Below, one piece after another: positions 37,420 through 46,852 of a stretch of 64,000 nucleotides of DNA. The stretch spans positions 39,292 through 103,291 of the forward strand of contig JAGAOZ010000028.1 of NCBI GenBank assembly GCA_017623505.1. Direction: 5' to 3'. Position 1 is the stretch's first letter. Every line of letters starts with the position of its first letter. Source of the DNA: Alistipes sp. (GTDB taxonomy: Bacteria > Bacteroidota > Bacteroidia > Bacteroidales > Rikenellaceae). A program made the translations under genes and the position numbers. The notes beneath the pieces were generated by a model. That model did no database searches. It saw nothing but the letters and a program-made list of their open reading frames with translations, and had not been told where the DNA came from.

Positions 37420-38328
37420 ATGATTAGGTATTCGGATATAGTAAATATCTCTCAGTCAGAGGGTTTTGACGCGTGTGGTGTTGCCAGACCGCAGCAGCTG
37501 ACGTCGAACACTCGTAGGCTGAAGGAGTGGATTGATGCGGGCAATGTGGCATCGCTCGATTACATGTGTCGTAACATTGATAAGAGGGAGGATATTACAC
37601 AGATGGTGGAGGGCGCCAAGAGTGTGATTGTCTGCGCCGTAAGCTATAAATCCGATGTCAATAGTCATTATACATCTTCCACGCGAGGAAAGATTGCCTC
37701 GTATGCTTGTAATGGCGACTATCACAAGACGATAAAGAAGATGTTGCTTCGAATGTTGTCCTCGCTCAAAGAGTTGTATCCGGATGTGGAGGGTAGAGCA
37801 TTTGTCGATTCAGCTCCAATATTCGAAAAGCAATATGCTGTGAATGCCGGTTTGGGATGGATAGGCAGACAATCATTGCTTGTTTCTCCCACCCTCGGCA
37901 CATATATTTTGCTTGGAGAATTGGTGATTAATTGCCAGGTGGATAGATATGATAAACCTATCGAGGAGGTAGGATGTGCGGAGTGTCGTCGTTGCGTAGA
38001 GGTGTGTCCGAATGGTGCTATAAACGCAAATAGAACGATTGATGCCCGACGATGTATATCGTGTCAAACCATAGAGCAACGCAATGTGGAGGGGATAGAT
38101 TTACACGGTTGGATATTCGGTTGTGACGAGTGTCAGATATGTTGTCCCTACAATCAAAAGGCTCCAAACCATAAAAATCCGAACTTTAATCCTTTGTTTT
38201 CTCCTAATGCTATCAGCCCGGAGCAGTGGCTTACAATGAGTGAAGAGGAGTTTACATCCCGTTTTGGCTTAACACCACTTCGTCGTAGTGGCTTACAACG
38301 TATACAATATAATTTGAATAAAGAATAA
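37420..38328 (+). CDS. queG: Epoxyqueuosine reductase
   Basis: 302 residues. Cobalamin-dependent last step of queuosine synthesis in tRNA. The cobalamin-binding N-terminal part is followed by two 4Fe-4S motifs: CAECRRCVEVCPNGA near 188-202 and RRCISCQ...GCDECQICCPYN near 211-246. A length of 302 is typical of the Bacteroidetes form, without the C-terminal HEAT repeats of longer versions. The glycosidase gene starts 4 bases after its stop. Confidence 0.92.
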   Translation: MIRYSDIVNISQSEGFDACGVARPQQLTSNTRRLKEWIDAGNVASLDYMCRNIDKREDITQMVEGAKSVIVCAVSYKSDVNSHYTSSTRGKIASYACNGDYHKTIKKMLLRMLSSLKELYPDVEGRAFVDSAPIFEKQYAVNAGLGWIGRQSLLVSPTLGTYILLGELVINCQVDRYDKPIEEVGCAECRRCVEVCPNGAINANRTIDARRCISCQTIEQRNVEGIDLHGWIFGCDECQICCPYNQKAPNHKNPNFNPLFSPNAISPEQWLTMSEEEFTSRFGLTPLRRSGLQRIQYNLNKE

Positions 38329-38332
38329 TACT

Positions 38333-40330
38333 ATGAAGCGATTAATTATTGGCTTTTTGATGATTTTTACAACCTATTGTGCTTGTGCACAGAATCCATC
38401 CCCAATATATAATCGTACCCCGCTTACCCCAACTCACTATGCTCAACTGCCATTGGGTGAAATTCGTCCTAATGGCTGGTTGGATGTGCAGATGCAGAGT
38501 CTGCTGGATGGAGTGACGGGCCATCTTGACGAGCTATATCCCGTTGTGGGCGAGGATAATGCGTGGCTTGGCGGAAACGGAGATGTTTGGGAGAGAGGTC
38601 CATACTGGATTGATGGAGCACTCCCTATGGCATATATTATGAAGGATGATGCCTTGAAGGCAAAGGTTCTACGATGGGTTGAGTCTATTCTCGGTAGTCA
38701 GCAGCCAAGTGGTTATTTTGGTCCCGGTACGGACAAAGCCGACAAGGCAGATGTTGCCTCAGATTGGTGGCCTCGTATGGTGGCGCTGAAGATACTTCAG
38801 CAGTATTATATGGCTTCAGCAGATGAACGAGTCATTACATTTATGGAGAACTATTTTGCCTATCAGCTTCGTACACTACCCGAAAAGCCTCTGGATTATT
38901 GGTCTTTCTGGGGTAAGGAACGTGGTGGCGACAACCTGCTGATGGTGTTGTGGCTATACAATATCACCGGCAATAGTGAGTTGCTTGAGTTGGGTGAGTT
39001 GCTTCATTCGCTAACAGATGACTGGACGGCGCGTTTTACTACCGAAGACCATCTTTATCGCCAAAATAGTCTTCACTGTGTAAATCTGGCTCAAGGCTTC
39101 AAAGCTCCTGTTGTATATTATCAGCTTTCACACCTTGACGAGCATATTAATGCTCCACTTGAGGCTTTGCGTCGCATACGTCACACTATTGGTTTCCCAA
39201 CAGGCTTGTGGGCAGGCGATGAGTTGCTACACTTCGGCGAGCCAACACGTGGTTCGGAGTTATGCACTACCGTCGAGATGATGTATTCACTTGAAGAGAT
39301 GTTTCGCATTACGGGGGATAACAGATATCTCGATTTACTTGAGCGTATAACATATAATGCTCTTCCAACACAGATTACCGATAAGGCTGATGCCCGCCAA
39401 TATTATCATCAGATAAATCAGGTAGCTATCACTCGCTCGTGGCACAATTTTTCATCACCTCATAACGATACGGATTTGATATATGGTTTGCTGACGGGCT
39501 TCCCATGCTGCACTTGTAATATGCATCAGGCATGGCCGAAGTTTACACAAAATCTGTGGTATAAGACATCGGATGGCGGCTTGGCTGCATTGGTATATGC
39601 CCCTTCGACACTAAACACGACTATCGATGAAGTGCCGGTTATCATTGAGGAGCAGACTCACTATCCATTCCGTGAGGAGGTGTCTTTTAAGATTTCTCTG
39701 CCAAATAAGCAACACTCGAAGATAAAGTTTCCATTCGAGTTGCGTATCCCGGCTTGGAGTGATGGTTATATATTGACGCTTAATGGTCAGAGCGTTTCGG
39801 CTTCAAAAGAAGATGGAGGCATTATTACCATTGACCGTAGGTGGAAAGATGGTGATGTGGTTCGTCTGCAATTCAAAGCTCACATTGAGTGTACTCGTTG
39901 GTGGGATAATGCTGCTGTCATTGAGCGCGGACCGCTGATTTATGCTCTGAAGATGGAGGAGCAGTGGCAAAAGCATATTAGCGAGGGTAATGATTTGGAG
40001 GCTTGTGGACCATACTACTATGAAGTTACTTCGCCTACCCCTTGGAATGTTGCTCTGCCACACGACAATCTACACTCAGATAGTATCGATAAACATTTTG
40101 TAGTGACTCAAAATGAGTGTACGCTCACTCCTTGGTCTTTGGAGGCTGCTCCTATCACTATTTCAACTCGTGCAAGAGTAATTCCAGAGTGGAATCTATC
40201 ACGCAATAGTGTGGGTGCATTTAATTATATGAGTCAGCAATTATCATCAGAGGTTGCTCAGTGGGTAGATATTGAACTTATACCTTTTGGATGTACAACG
40301 CTACGCATAACGGAGTTCCCTGTAAGATAA
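38333..40330 (+). CDS. Exported beta-L-arabinofuranosidase-like glycoside hydrolase (PF07944)
   Basis: 665 residues with a signal peptide MKRLIIGFLMIFTTYCACA. The catalytic (alpha/alpha)6 barrel shows GVTGHLDELYP, GNGDVWERGPYWIDGALP near 82-99 and the cysteine-rich GFPCCTCNMHQAWP near 387-400, which corresponds to the zinc/cysteine nucleophile site of GH127-type enzymes. A beta-sandwich C-terminal region follows. It probably acts on plant cell-wall arabinan or arabinosylated glycans, though related families (GH146 and others) share the fold. A strong terminator follows. Confidence 0.82.
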   Translation: MKRLIIGFLMIFTTYCACAQNPSPIYNRTPLTPTHYAQLPLGEIRPNGWLDVQMQSLLDGVTGHLDELYPVVGEDNAWLGGNGDVWERGPYWIDGALPMAYIMKDDALKAKVLRWVESILGSQQPSGYFGPGTDKADKADVASDWWPRMVALKILQQYYMASADERVITFMENYFAYQLRTLPEKPLDYWSFWGKERGGDNLLMVLWLYNITGNSELLELGELLHSLTDDWTARFTTEDHLYRQNSLHCVNLAQGFKAPVVYYQLSHLDEHINAPLEALRRIRHTIGFPTGLWAGDELLHFGEPTRGSELCTTVEMMYSLEEMFRITGDNRYLDLLERITYNALPTQITDKADARQYYHQINQVAITRSWHNFSSPHNDTDLIYGLLTGFPCCTCNMHQAWPKFTQNLWYKTSDGGLAALVYAPSTLNTTIDEVPVIIEEQTHYPFREEVSFKISLPNKQHSKIKFPFELRIPAWSDGYILTLNGQSVSASKEDGGIITIDRRWKDGDVVRLQFKAHIECTRWWDNAAVIERGPLIYALKMEEQWQKHISEGNDLEACGPYYYEVTSPTPWNVALPHDNLHSDSIDKHFVVTQNECTLTPWSLEAAPITISTRARVIPEWNLSRNSVGAFNYMSQQLSSEVAQWVDIELIPFGCTTLRITEFPVR

Positions 40331-40332
40331 AC

Positions 40333-40371
40333 AAAAAAGGATGTGTCTTTGGCAGACACATCCTTTTTTTT
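40333..40371 (+). terminator. Bidirectional terminator between the glycosidase gene and the minus-strand neighbour
   Basis: A 16-bp stem including A and T runs (AAAAAAGGATGTGTCT with AGACACATCCTTTTTT), five-base loop and T runs on both strands. Confidence 0.9.
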
Positions 40372-40396
40372 GAAGAGGCTTAGAGAGGCCTTAGCC

Positions 40397-40684
40397 TTAT
40401 TTTGCCTCGTTGAGTGCGCTTAACTCCTCGAACATAGAGCCGAATGAAGCAACCATATCGCGGCGGAATGCTGCGTAGTACTTCTTAACCAATGAACGGT
40501 TGTGTGGCTCGGTTGGGTTATTAGCCTTCTCATAAAGTGCGTTGCGCAAGCCAACAGCCTTCTCCATAAGTGCTACGATAGCATCCTCCTTAGAGGGCTG
40601 GAAATATATAGCCATCTCGCAATCGAAGACAAACTCCTCCAAACGATAATCAATCTCTTTCTTAAGAATTCTTAAATTTGCCAT
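40397..40684 (-). CDS. Small conserved hypothetical protein
   Basis: 95 residues, soluble, no signal peptide; predicted all-helical, with acidic and basic residues spread evenly. Motif seen: FDCEMAIYFQPSKEDAIVALMEKAV. It has its own promoter and shares a terminator with the glycosidase gene. I do not recognise the family. Confidence 0.75.
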   Translation of the reverse strand: MANLRILKKEIDYRLEEFVFDCEMAIYFQPSKEDAIVALMEKAVGLRNALYEKANNPTEPHNRSLVKKYYAAFRRDMVASFGSMFEELSALNEAK

Positions 40685-40722
40685 AACAGAATTATAATTT
40701 TATGTGTGTTTATTTACTGATA

Positions 40723-40753
40723 CAAAGCTAATAAAATATTTTGAGTTGTGCAA
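40723..40753 (-). promoter_or_regulatory. Promoter of the small hypothetical gene
   Basis: On the minus strand TTG (40753-40751), a 20-base spacer, then TAGCTTTG (40730-40723). Confidence 0.65.
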
Positions 40754-40765
40754 TAGAGCAGACCT

Positions 40766-41395
40766 TTATTCGATAGCTTCGAGATAGATATTGCGTAGCT
40801 CCAATGGACCACCCTCGCTCTGAAGAGCAATGTGTCCGGTCTCGAACTTGGCTGTGGCCTGGTTTTGCAGATGACCGTTTACGTAGTACTCCAAAAATGG
40901 GCCGTTTACGACAATCTCGCCCGTATTCCACTCGCCGGCAGCATTCTCATAATCGCCCTCTCGAGGTTTGATGGGAAATTCGCCTTCGCAGGGGAAATCC
41001 TCCAACTTGGCTCCGCCCAACATCACCATATCGCCGGCATGACCTGCCATAAGTTGGAACTCATAGGCTCTGGGCCATACATCTCCCGGATTCTGAACGT
41101 GGATAAAGACACCGCTATTGGTAGGCTCTCCAACCCAACGCCACTCGAAATGTAGCTTATAGACTGAGTGCTGCTCGACGGTGTAGAGATAGCCGAATGG
41201 CTCGCCCGCAATCTTAATATTACCCTGCTCTGCGCGGAAAAGCTCTGTGGCTTGCTGCATATCGGCACCCGGCATAACTGCCATCTCCCAGCCAGAGAGA
41301 TTATCTCCATTGAAGAGCATATCTCGCTTTTTCTGTGGGGCTTCACCGCAAGCCGTTAGCACCAATAAAATGATACATATAGACAACTGTTTCAT
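40766..41395 (-). CDS. DUF1080 lipoprotein (3-keto-disaccharide hydrolase-like)
   Basis: 209 residues. Lipoprotein signal with lipobox LTAC (cysteine 16). A concanavalin-type jelly roll: LFNGDNLSGWEM near 27, HFEWRW, NSGVFIHV near 93-100, EFQLMAGHAGD near 112, and the final GHIALQSEGGPLELRNIYL. These are DUF1080 signatures; recent members hydrolyse 3-keto-glycosides, so that role is possible. It faces away from the esterase gene, between carbohydrate genes. Confidence 0.85.
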   Translation of the reverse strand: MKQLSICIILLVLTACGEAPQKKRDMLFNGDNLSGWEMAVMPGADMQQATELFRAEQGNIKIAGEPFGYLYTVEQHSVYKLHFEWRWVGEPTNSGVFIHVQNPGDVWPRAYEFQLMAGHAGDMVMLGGAKLEDFPCEGEFPIKPREGDYENAAGEWNTGEIVVNGPFLEYYVNGHLQNQATAKFETGHIALQSEGGPLELRNIYLEAIE

Positions 41396-41430
41396 ATCGA
41401 AAAGATTATTTTGCTTAATAACTACATCAC

Positions 41431-41438
41431 AAAAATAG
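41431..41438 (-). promoter_or_regulatory. Promoter -7 box for the DUF1080 gene
   Basis: TATTTTTG on the minus strand, 36 bases before the start codon. Confidence 0.5.
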
Positions 41439-41481
41439 GTATTTATTCGATGAAAAAACTATTTGTTCGTCACTTTTTCTC

Positions 41482-41489
41482 TATCTTTG
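41482..41489 (+). promoter_or_regulatory. Promoter -7 box for the esterase-GH2 unit
   Basis: TATCTTTG, 40 bases before the esterase start. A TTTG at 41462-41465 is the nearest -33 candidate, with a short 16-base spacer. Confidence 0.55.
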
Positions 41490-41528
41490 TGAAAATTATA
41501 TTGTTGGAGAATTAATTTTAGAGAGAGT

Positions 41529-42347
41529 ATGAAAAGATTTTTTTTGTTCATCGTAGCGTTGGCTATATCTGCAAGTGCGTATGCATATCAGGTGCAGACT
41601 GTGGAGGTGGCAAGTAAGGTGATGCCTAAAGGGGTGATGGTGAATGTCATTTTGCCAGATTCGTATGAGAAAGTTGAGGCTTTTCCAGTGGTCTATCTAT
41701 TGCACGGTTATGCAGATAACCACGACGCTTGGCTTAACAAAGGTAAGGCGGCCGAGCTTGCAGACCAGCACGACGTGATTATCGTAATGCCAGATGGAGG
41801 TTTTAATAGCTGGTATTTTGATAGCCCTTTGAATAAAAGCTCTATGAGAGAGAGTTTTATTATAGAGGAGCTGATTCCGTATATTGATAAGCGATACAAG
41901 ACTATTGCGGATAGGTCAGCAAGAGCTATTACGGGACTCTCGATGGGTGGCCACGGAGCGTTGTATCTGGCAATTCGTCATCAGGATATATTTGCTTTTG
42001 CAGGTAGTATGTCGGGAGGTGTAGATATAACACCATTCCCTAACAATTGGGAAATTTCATCACATTTGGGACCGCAAGAGGAGAATCCTGAGCTGTGGGC
42101 TCAACATACGGTAATTAATCTGGTTGATCAGATTAAGCCGGAGTCACTATCGTTGGTGTTTGACTGCGGTGTGGATGACTTCTTCTACGAGGTGAACTGC
42201 AATCTGCATGAGAAGCTCCTCTCGTTGAAGATTCCACACGACTTTTGTGTACGTCCGGGTGCTCATACATGGGAGTACTGGCGTAACTCAGTGAAATATC
42301 ACTTCCTCTATTTCTCATTGGGATTTCAGAGTGTAACGAATAAATAA
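41529..42347 (+). CDS. Exported esterase of the EstA/feruloyl esterase type
   Basis: 272 residues with signal peptide ending ASAYAYQ. An alpha/beta hydrolase: HGY oxyanion region (VVYLLHGYADNHDAW near 55-69), catalytic serine in ITGLSMGGHGA near 137-147, an acid in the VFDCGVDDFFYE segment, and the histidine in RPGAHTWEYWR near 247-257. It would remove acyl groups from glycans, such as acetyl or feruloyl esters. It is 13 bases ahead of the GH2 gene, probably with one function. Confidence 0.85.
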   Translation: MKRFFLFIVALAISASAYAYQVQTVEVASKVMPKGVMVNVILPDSYEKVEAFPVVYLLHGYADNHDAWLNKGKAAELADQHDVIIVMPDGGFNSWYFDSPLNKSSMRESFIIEELIPYIDKRYKTIADRSARAITGLSMGGHGALYLAIRHQDIFAFAGSMSGGVDITPFPNNWEISSHLGPQEENPELWAQHTVINLVDQIKPESLSLVFDCGVDDFFYEVNCNLHEKLLSLKIPHDFCVRPGAHTWEYWRNSVKYHFLYFSLGFQSVTNK

Positions 42348-42360
42348 AACTCTATATAAG

Positions 42361-45207
42361 ATGAAAAGAATACTCAGCTTGACATGTGTTTTGGTGCTGC
42401 TCTCGTCATTCGTAGCTCAAGCACAGCTCAATTTCGGATTATCATCACCTCAACCGGAGTCTAATCTTCCAAAGTCAAAGGCTCCACGTCCTATATGTGA
42501 AAGGAAGGAGTTTGTGGCTCAGAAGAGTTGCTTGGCTCCTACGGCCGAGGGAAACTTTCTTATCGAGGGTGGATGGCAGATGATTGAGGATGCTACATTG
42601 ACCGAGAAGGGCATTACGGTATGGGATACCGACACAACAGCGGGATGGTATAATGCTACCGTTCCGGGCACAGTGCTTACAACACTTGTTGAGCAGGGTG
42701 TATATCCTGATCCGTATTACGGATTGAATAATCTCTATATACCGGAGAGCCTATGCCGTCAGAATTGGTGGTATAGAGTGTCGTTCGATACTCCTCAGAT
42801 TGCTGAAGGAGAGCTCTATACGTTGCTCTTTAACGGCATAAACTATAAGGCCGAGGTGTGGCTGAATGGGGCTCGTCTGGGTGATATAGCAGGAGCATTT
42901 ACTCGCGCATCGTTCCCCGTAAGCACTCTTCTGAAGCAGGGTGAGCAGAATACGCTGGTTGTGAAGATAATACCTCCTCATAATCCTGGTATACCGCATG
43001 AGCAGGAGTTTAATTCTGCCGGCCCTAACGGTGGCGTGTTGTGTATGGATGGTCCAACGTTTATCTGTACCGAGGGCTGGGACTGGGTACCGGGTATTCG
43101 TGACCGCAATATCGGTATATGGCAGAGTGTGGAGTTGCAACGTGGTGGCTCTATCAGCCTGACAGATCCATTTGTGATTACCGACCTGCCTTTGCCCGAC
43201 ACATCATCGGCGGATATTACTATTCGTGCAATGCTCAAGAACTCCTCTTCAGAGGCGCAGAGTGCTGTTGTGAAGGGTAAGATTGGTGATGTGGAGTTTT
43301 CAAAGAGTGTTACACTCGAAGCTAAAGAGCAGCGTGAGGTGGTGTTCTCTCATGAGGAGTTTGCACAGTTGCATTTCGTCGCTCCGCGTCTATGGTGGCC
43401 TAACGGATATGGAGAGCAGAACCTCTATACTCTGGAGCTGAGTGTAGAGCAGGGTGGTCGTGCTCTTCAGAGAGAGATTACTCGTTTTGGTGTGCGTGAG
43501 CTTTCATACGAGTTGATGGCACGCAACAAGGAGAAGAAGCGTATCAGATTCTCATATAACCCAACCGAGGCATATAGTCACGGTAAGGTGCTATTTGATT
43601 ATCGTCAGCGCAAGATGACCGACAAGGAGTATGGTCAGACGGTTATCCCTGTCTTTAAAGAGGGGGCAGAGGAGTTGGTAACACCAATTCCTGATAGCAA
43701 TAATCCGCATCTTGTAGTCTGTGTCAATGGCGTAAAAATCTTCTGTAAGGGAGGTAACTGGGGTATGGACGATGCTATGAAACGTTGCGACAGAGAGCAT
43801 CTGGAGCCATATTTCCGTCTGCATAAGGATATGAATTTTACGATGGTTCGTAACTGGACAGGCGAGTCTACCGAGGAGGTATTTTATGAGTTGTGCGACG
43901 AGTATGGTATGTTGGTGTGGAACGACTTTTCGATGTCTACGGGAGATTATAATCTGGAGCCTATTGATGCAGAGCTGTTTATGGCTAATGCCACAGAGAT
44001 AGTGCGTCGATACCGTAACCATCCGTCAATAGCTATTTGGGGCCCTCGTAATGAGGGTTATGCCCCTAACTTCTTGGAGGATAGATTCCAAGAGTTGTTC
44101 CTGCGTGAAGACGGTACACGACACTATCACGCAAATTCACGTCTGATGAATCTGTGTCAGAGTGGTCCTTGGGGATATTTTGATAAGTATCAGGAGTTTA
44201 CAACGAACAAAGCGCAAGGATTTACGACTGAGTTGGGAGCTCCTGCGATGCCTACGGCGGAGACAATTCGCAAGTTTATCGCTCCGGAGGATTTATGGCC
44301 TATCGGGGATGTGTGGTACTATCACGACCTGCACCAAAATATCCACGGCTGGCAGTTATATATAGCGCACATAAACGCGTTGGGTGAAGAACCCGCAAAG
44401 GATGTGGATGAGTTCTGCGAGCGCGCTCAGTGGCTCAACTATGAGATTTATCGCAATATGTTTGAGGCGTGGAACCACAAGATGTGGCAGACGACAAGTG
44501 GTCTGTTGTTGTGGATGAGCCACCCGGCATGGCCAAGTGTGATATGGCAGACGTATAGCTACGACTATGAGACGCCGGCACCTTTCTTTGGCTCGAAGAA
44601 GGCGTGTGAGCCTACGCATATTCAGTGGAATGCGACCAGTCACCGTTTGCAGGTTATAAATGCTTCGTGTGATGAGTTCGTTGGAGCAAAGGCGACCTTT
44701 ACAATATATGACCATAGCGGTAAGGCTTTGTGGAACAAGCAGTGGAAGGGACTTGATATCGTAGCGGATAATCTGCTGGATATTGAGCAGGTAGAGCTCC
44801 CTGCAACGGATGAACCTCTTGTGATGATTCGCCTGAAATTGCAAGACAAGCAGGGCAGACTTCTCTCGGAGAATGATTACTGGGTGAATCCTAAAGAGCC
44901 TACGGTTTATCGCTCGTTGGATGTAATAGGTAAGAGTCGTGTTGAGTCGAAGATTTTGCGTCGTACGGAGAGTGAGGATAGTGTAGTCCTTATGGTGGAG
45001 CTGCGTAATAGAGGAGAGAATATAGCACTTAACCTTAAAACAAATGTGCGTTCTAAAGCAACAGGTGAGGCTATTCTACCGGCGTATGCTTCGGACGGAT
45101 ATTTTAACCTCTTGCCCGCAGAGAGAAAGAGAGTAAGTATTGAGGTGCCGAAGGAGGTCGCCGAAGAGGATATGATGGTGACATTTACGGGACTTAATAT
45201 AGAGTAA
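42361..45207 (+). CDS. Exported GH2-family glycoside hydrolase (beta-mannosidase/exo-glucosaminidase-like)
   Basis: 948 residues with a signal peptide MKRILSLTCVLVLLSSFVAQA. The order is jelly-roll sugar-binding domain (TVPGTVLTTLVEQGVYPDP near 99-117), immunoglobulin-like domain, then TIM barrel with HPSIAIWGPRNEG near 552-564 holding the acid/base glutamate, and FTTELGAPAMP near 624, the likely nucleophile glutamate. Strings such as GVYPDPYYGLNN recall exo-beta-glucosaminidase and mannosylglycoprotein endo-mannosidase, so the substrate is left open. The family assignment is firm. Confidence 0.87.
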   Translation: MKRILSLTCVLVLLSSFVAQAQLNFGLSSPQPESNLPKSKAPRPICERKEFVAQKSCLAPTAEGNFLIEGGWQMIEDATLTEKGITVWDTDTTAGWYNATVPGTVLTTLVEQGVYPDPYYGLNNLYIPESLCRQNWWYRVSFDTPQIAEGELYTLLFNGINYKAEVWLNGARLGDIAGAFTRASFPVSTLLKQGEQNTLVVKIIPPHNPGIPHEQEFNSAGPNGGVLCMDGPTFICTEGWDWVPGIRDRNIGIWQSVELQRGGSISLTDPFVITDLPLPDTSSADITIRAMLKNSSSEAQSAVVKGKIGDVEFSKSVTLEAKEQREVVFSHEEFAQLHFVAPRLWWPNGYGEQNLYTLELSVEQGGRALQREITRFGVRELSYELMARNKEKKRIRFSYNPTEAYSHGKVLFDYRQRKMTDKEYGQTVIPVFKEGAEELVTPIPDSNNPHLVVCVNGVKIFCKGGNWGMDDAMKRCDREHLEPYFRLHKDMNFTMVRNWTGESTEEVFYELCDEYGMLVWNDFSMSTGDYNLEPIDAELFMANATEIVRRYRNHPSIAIWGPRNEGYAPNFLEDRFQELFLREDGTRHYHANSRLMNLCQSGPWGYFDKYQEFTTNKAQGFTTELGAPAMPTAETIRKFIAPEDLWPIGDVWYYHDLHQNIHGWQLYIAHINALGEEPAKDVDEFCERAQWLNYEIYRNMFEAWNHKMWQTTSGLLLWMSHPAWPSVIWQTYSYDYETPAPFFGSKKACEPTHIQWNATSHRLQVINASCDEFVGAKATFTIYDHSGKALWNKQWKGLDIVADNLLDIEQVELPATDEPLVMIRLKLQDKQGRLLSENDYWVNPKEPTVYRSLDVIGKSRVESKILRRTESEDSVVLMVELRNRGENIALNLKTNVRSKATGEAILPAYASDGYFNLLPAERKRVSIEVPKEVAEEDMMVTFTGLNIE

Positions 45208-45213
45208 CAATTA

Positions 45214-45249
45214 AGGGGCTGTCCAGCACGTAATGCTGTGATAGCCCCT
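45214..45249 (+). terminator. Hairpin after the GH2 gene
   Basis: A long stem, AGGGGCTgTC with GAtAGCCCCT and inner CAGCA/TGCTG. There is no T run. It lies between convergent genes and may serve both, but termination is uncertain. Confidence 0.55.
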
Positions 45250-45276
45250 CCTATCTTAGAAGTTGTATAGCAATAA

Positions 45277-46452
45277 CTATTGCACTATAACCACTCGGTT
45301 ATTAGAGTTTGTAGGGAAGATATTTTTTGTCGAGCCGACGCCCTCCCATTTGAGCTGTGATTCGGGGACACCATGCTTAATTAGATAGTCGTAGACTGCT
45401 TTTGCTCGACGCTCTGAGAGAGCTTGATTGTATTGTGGTGTTCCGGTGTCAGCATCAGCATAACCGACAATATGGAATATCTGGTCTTTAGGGGCATCCA
45501 TGATGGTTTGTTTAAGCAGATGTAAAGAGGCCTCGGAGCGAGTGAGTATCTGGTCGCTGTTGATGTTGAAGAATATGGCTGATGATGTGATGACCATCTC
45601 CTCGTCACGCATGTTCTTCATCTGACTGCGTAATTTGTCGTTCTCCTGCTTAGCCTGCTTGGTGGCTTCGGTCTGCTTGGCGAGTTGCTCGGCTAATGCC
45701 TCCTCGCTCTGTACCGAAGCAGCAAGTCCGAGTTCAAGGACCTCGATAGCCTCAATATATGTGTCTACATCAACCTGTGAGTAGGTGCGATTCCAACCTC
45801 GCTCATTGAAGCGGTAGCTTAGACCGGCTGTAACAGAGTAGACCTGTCCGAAACGACCGGCATCGGTACGCATCTGTGATGGAAGGTCACGACCCGGACA
45901 AAGCATTGTTCGCGTCTCAAGATGAATATCGAAGCGCGGGCTTATACGAAAAGTGTGTATCATACCCATATCAACGGCCAAACCGGCTGAGCCACCATCG
46001 CCCATATCCACAATGCTGGCACCCATACCGGCAAACATCTTGGCGTAGTATACTCTGTTGTCGCGATATCCTCCAATCCAATTCGAGAGGTTTATAACGC
46101 CGTCCAAATGAGGATACATCCAATTGCTATCCCATGTGTCGTGTAGCTCGTTAGATGCTTTGAGCTGGCCTGCAACAACTTGTAGGCGGGCTCCTACGAT
46201 AGGGTTAAACCACTTGGTCGCACTGAGTTCGGCTGTCCAACCGATATTATCACCGAAGTCGCCTTGATTGCTGAAGCCCCACTTATCCCATGCCGTGTAG
46301 CTTACACCTCCGCCGACCGATATCTCCCAGTTCGACCAAAAACGATTACCTGCAACATCCTTCCAACGGAGTCCCTCCGCTGTATTGTCCTGCGCAAACA
46401 TGCTACCTATTGATAGCACAGTAACTGCAATAGAGAGTAAAATTCTTTTCAT
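45277..46452 (-). CDS. OmpA-family outer membrane protein
   Basis: 391 residues with a signal peptide MKRILLSIAVTVLSIGSMFA. The first half (to about 215) is rich in aromatic residues and glycine and looks like an outer-membrane beta-barrel. A short coiled segment rich in Q, K and E (about 245-285) leads to an OmpA peptidoglycan-binding domain with HIVGYADADTGTPQYNQ and LSERRAKAVYDYLIKHGVP. The end lacks an obvious C-terminal aromatic. Upstream lies the repeat-rich gap 46453-46919. Confidence 0.85.
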   Translation of the reverse strand: MKRILLSIAVTVLSIGSMFAQDNTAEGLRWKDVAGNRFWSNWEISVGGGVSYTAWDKWGFSNQGDFGDNIGWTAELSATKWFNPIVGARLQVVAGQLKASNELHDTWDSNWMYPHLDGVINLSNWIGGYRDNRVYYAKMFAGMGASIVDMGDGGSAGLAVDMGMIHTFRISPRFDIHLETRTMLCPGRDLPSQMRTDAGRFGQVYSVTAGLSYRFNERGWNRTYSQVDVDTYIEAIEVLELGLAASVQSEEALAEQLAKQTEATKQAKQENDKLRSQMKNMRDEEMVITSSAIFFNINSDQILTRSEASLHLLKQTIMDAPKDQIFHIVGYADADTGTPQYNQALSERRAKAVYDYLIKHGVPESQLKWEGVGSTKNIFPTNSNNRVVIVQ

Positions 46453-46509
46453 AATTTCAGTAATTTGTTTTTACACTCTATTCATTATACAAATAACAAG
46501 CCAAAAAAA

Positions 46510-46631
46510 GAAGTCGTCTAACAAGGCTCTTTCGGCATCTGCCTTGACTTCGGAATCCTCATTTACGTCGAGTAAACTGCGGTTCCTCAGTCTGCGAGCA
46601 GCCGTGGAAATAGTTCTTGTTATACGACTTC
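46510..46631. repeat. Fold-back element copy A
   Basis: A 122-base imperfect palindrome. Outer arms GAAGTCGT-c-TAACAAG (46510-46525) pair with CTTGTTA-t-ACGACTTC (46616-46631). Inner helices are GACT/AGTC (46546, 46589), GGAA/TTCC (46552, 46583) and the tip TTTAC-GTCGA-GTAAA (46562-46576). Between the inner helices there is a conserved T bulge, CC/GG, T-C mismatch, CA/TG and C bulge pattern. The gap 46453-46919 contains three such units and no gene. Confidence 0.8.
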
Positions 46632-46639
46632 TACCGCGA

Positions 46640-46758
46640 AATAGGTTGTCTTGCAAGGCTCTTTCGGCATCTGCCTTGACCTCGGAATCCTCATTTACGT
46701 CGAGTAAACTGCGGTTCCTCGGTCTGCGAGCAGCTTGGAAAGAATATGTTATTCTTCC
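46640..46758. repeat. Fold-back element copy B, rearranged at its 3' side
   Basis: Core like copy A but GACC/GGTC (46678, 46721) replaces GACT/AGTC, keeping the pair. GGAA/TTCC and TTTAC/GTAAA are unchanged. Where the 3' arm should be, there is instead a separate 22-base hairpin GGAA-a-GAATA/TATTC-TTCC at 46737-46758. Confidence 0.7.
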
Positions 46759-46850
46759 CTTGTCTGCTCTCGCTCGGCATAGTTCAAGCGGGCTTGACTC
46801 TGCTCTCGCTTACTCGCAGCCTTCAAAATTGCTCTTATTATACGACTTCC
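46759..46850. repeat. Fold-back element copy C, degenerate
   Basis: Shares flanking strings with the other copies (CTCGGCAT, CAGCCTTCAAAAT and the 3' arm TTATTATACGACTTCC), but the usual tip is replaced by AGTTCAAG-CGGG-CTTGACT. It abuts the nrdJ terminator. Confidence 0.5.
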
Positions 46851-46852
46851 AA

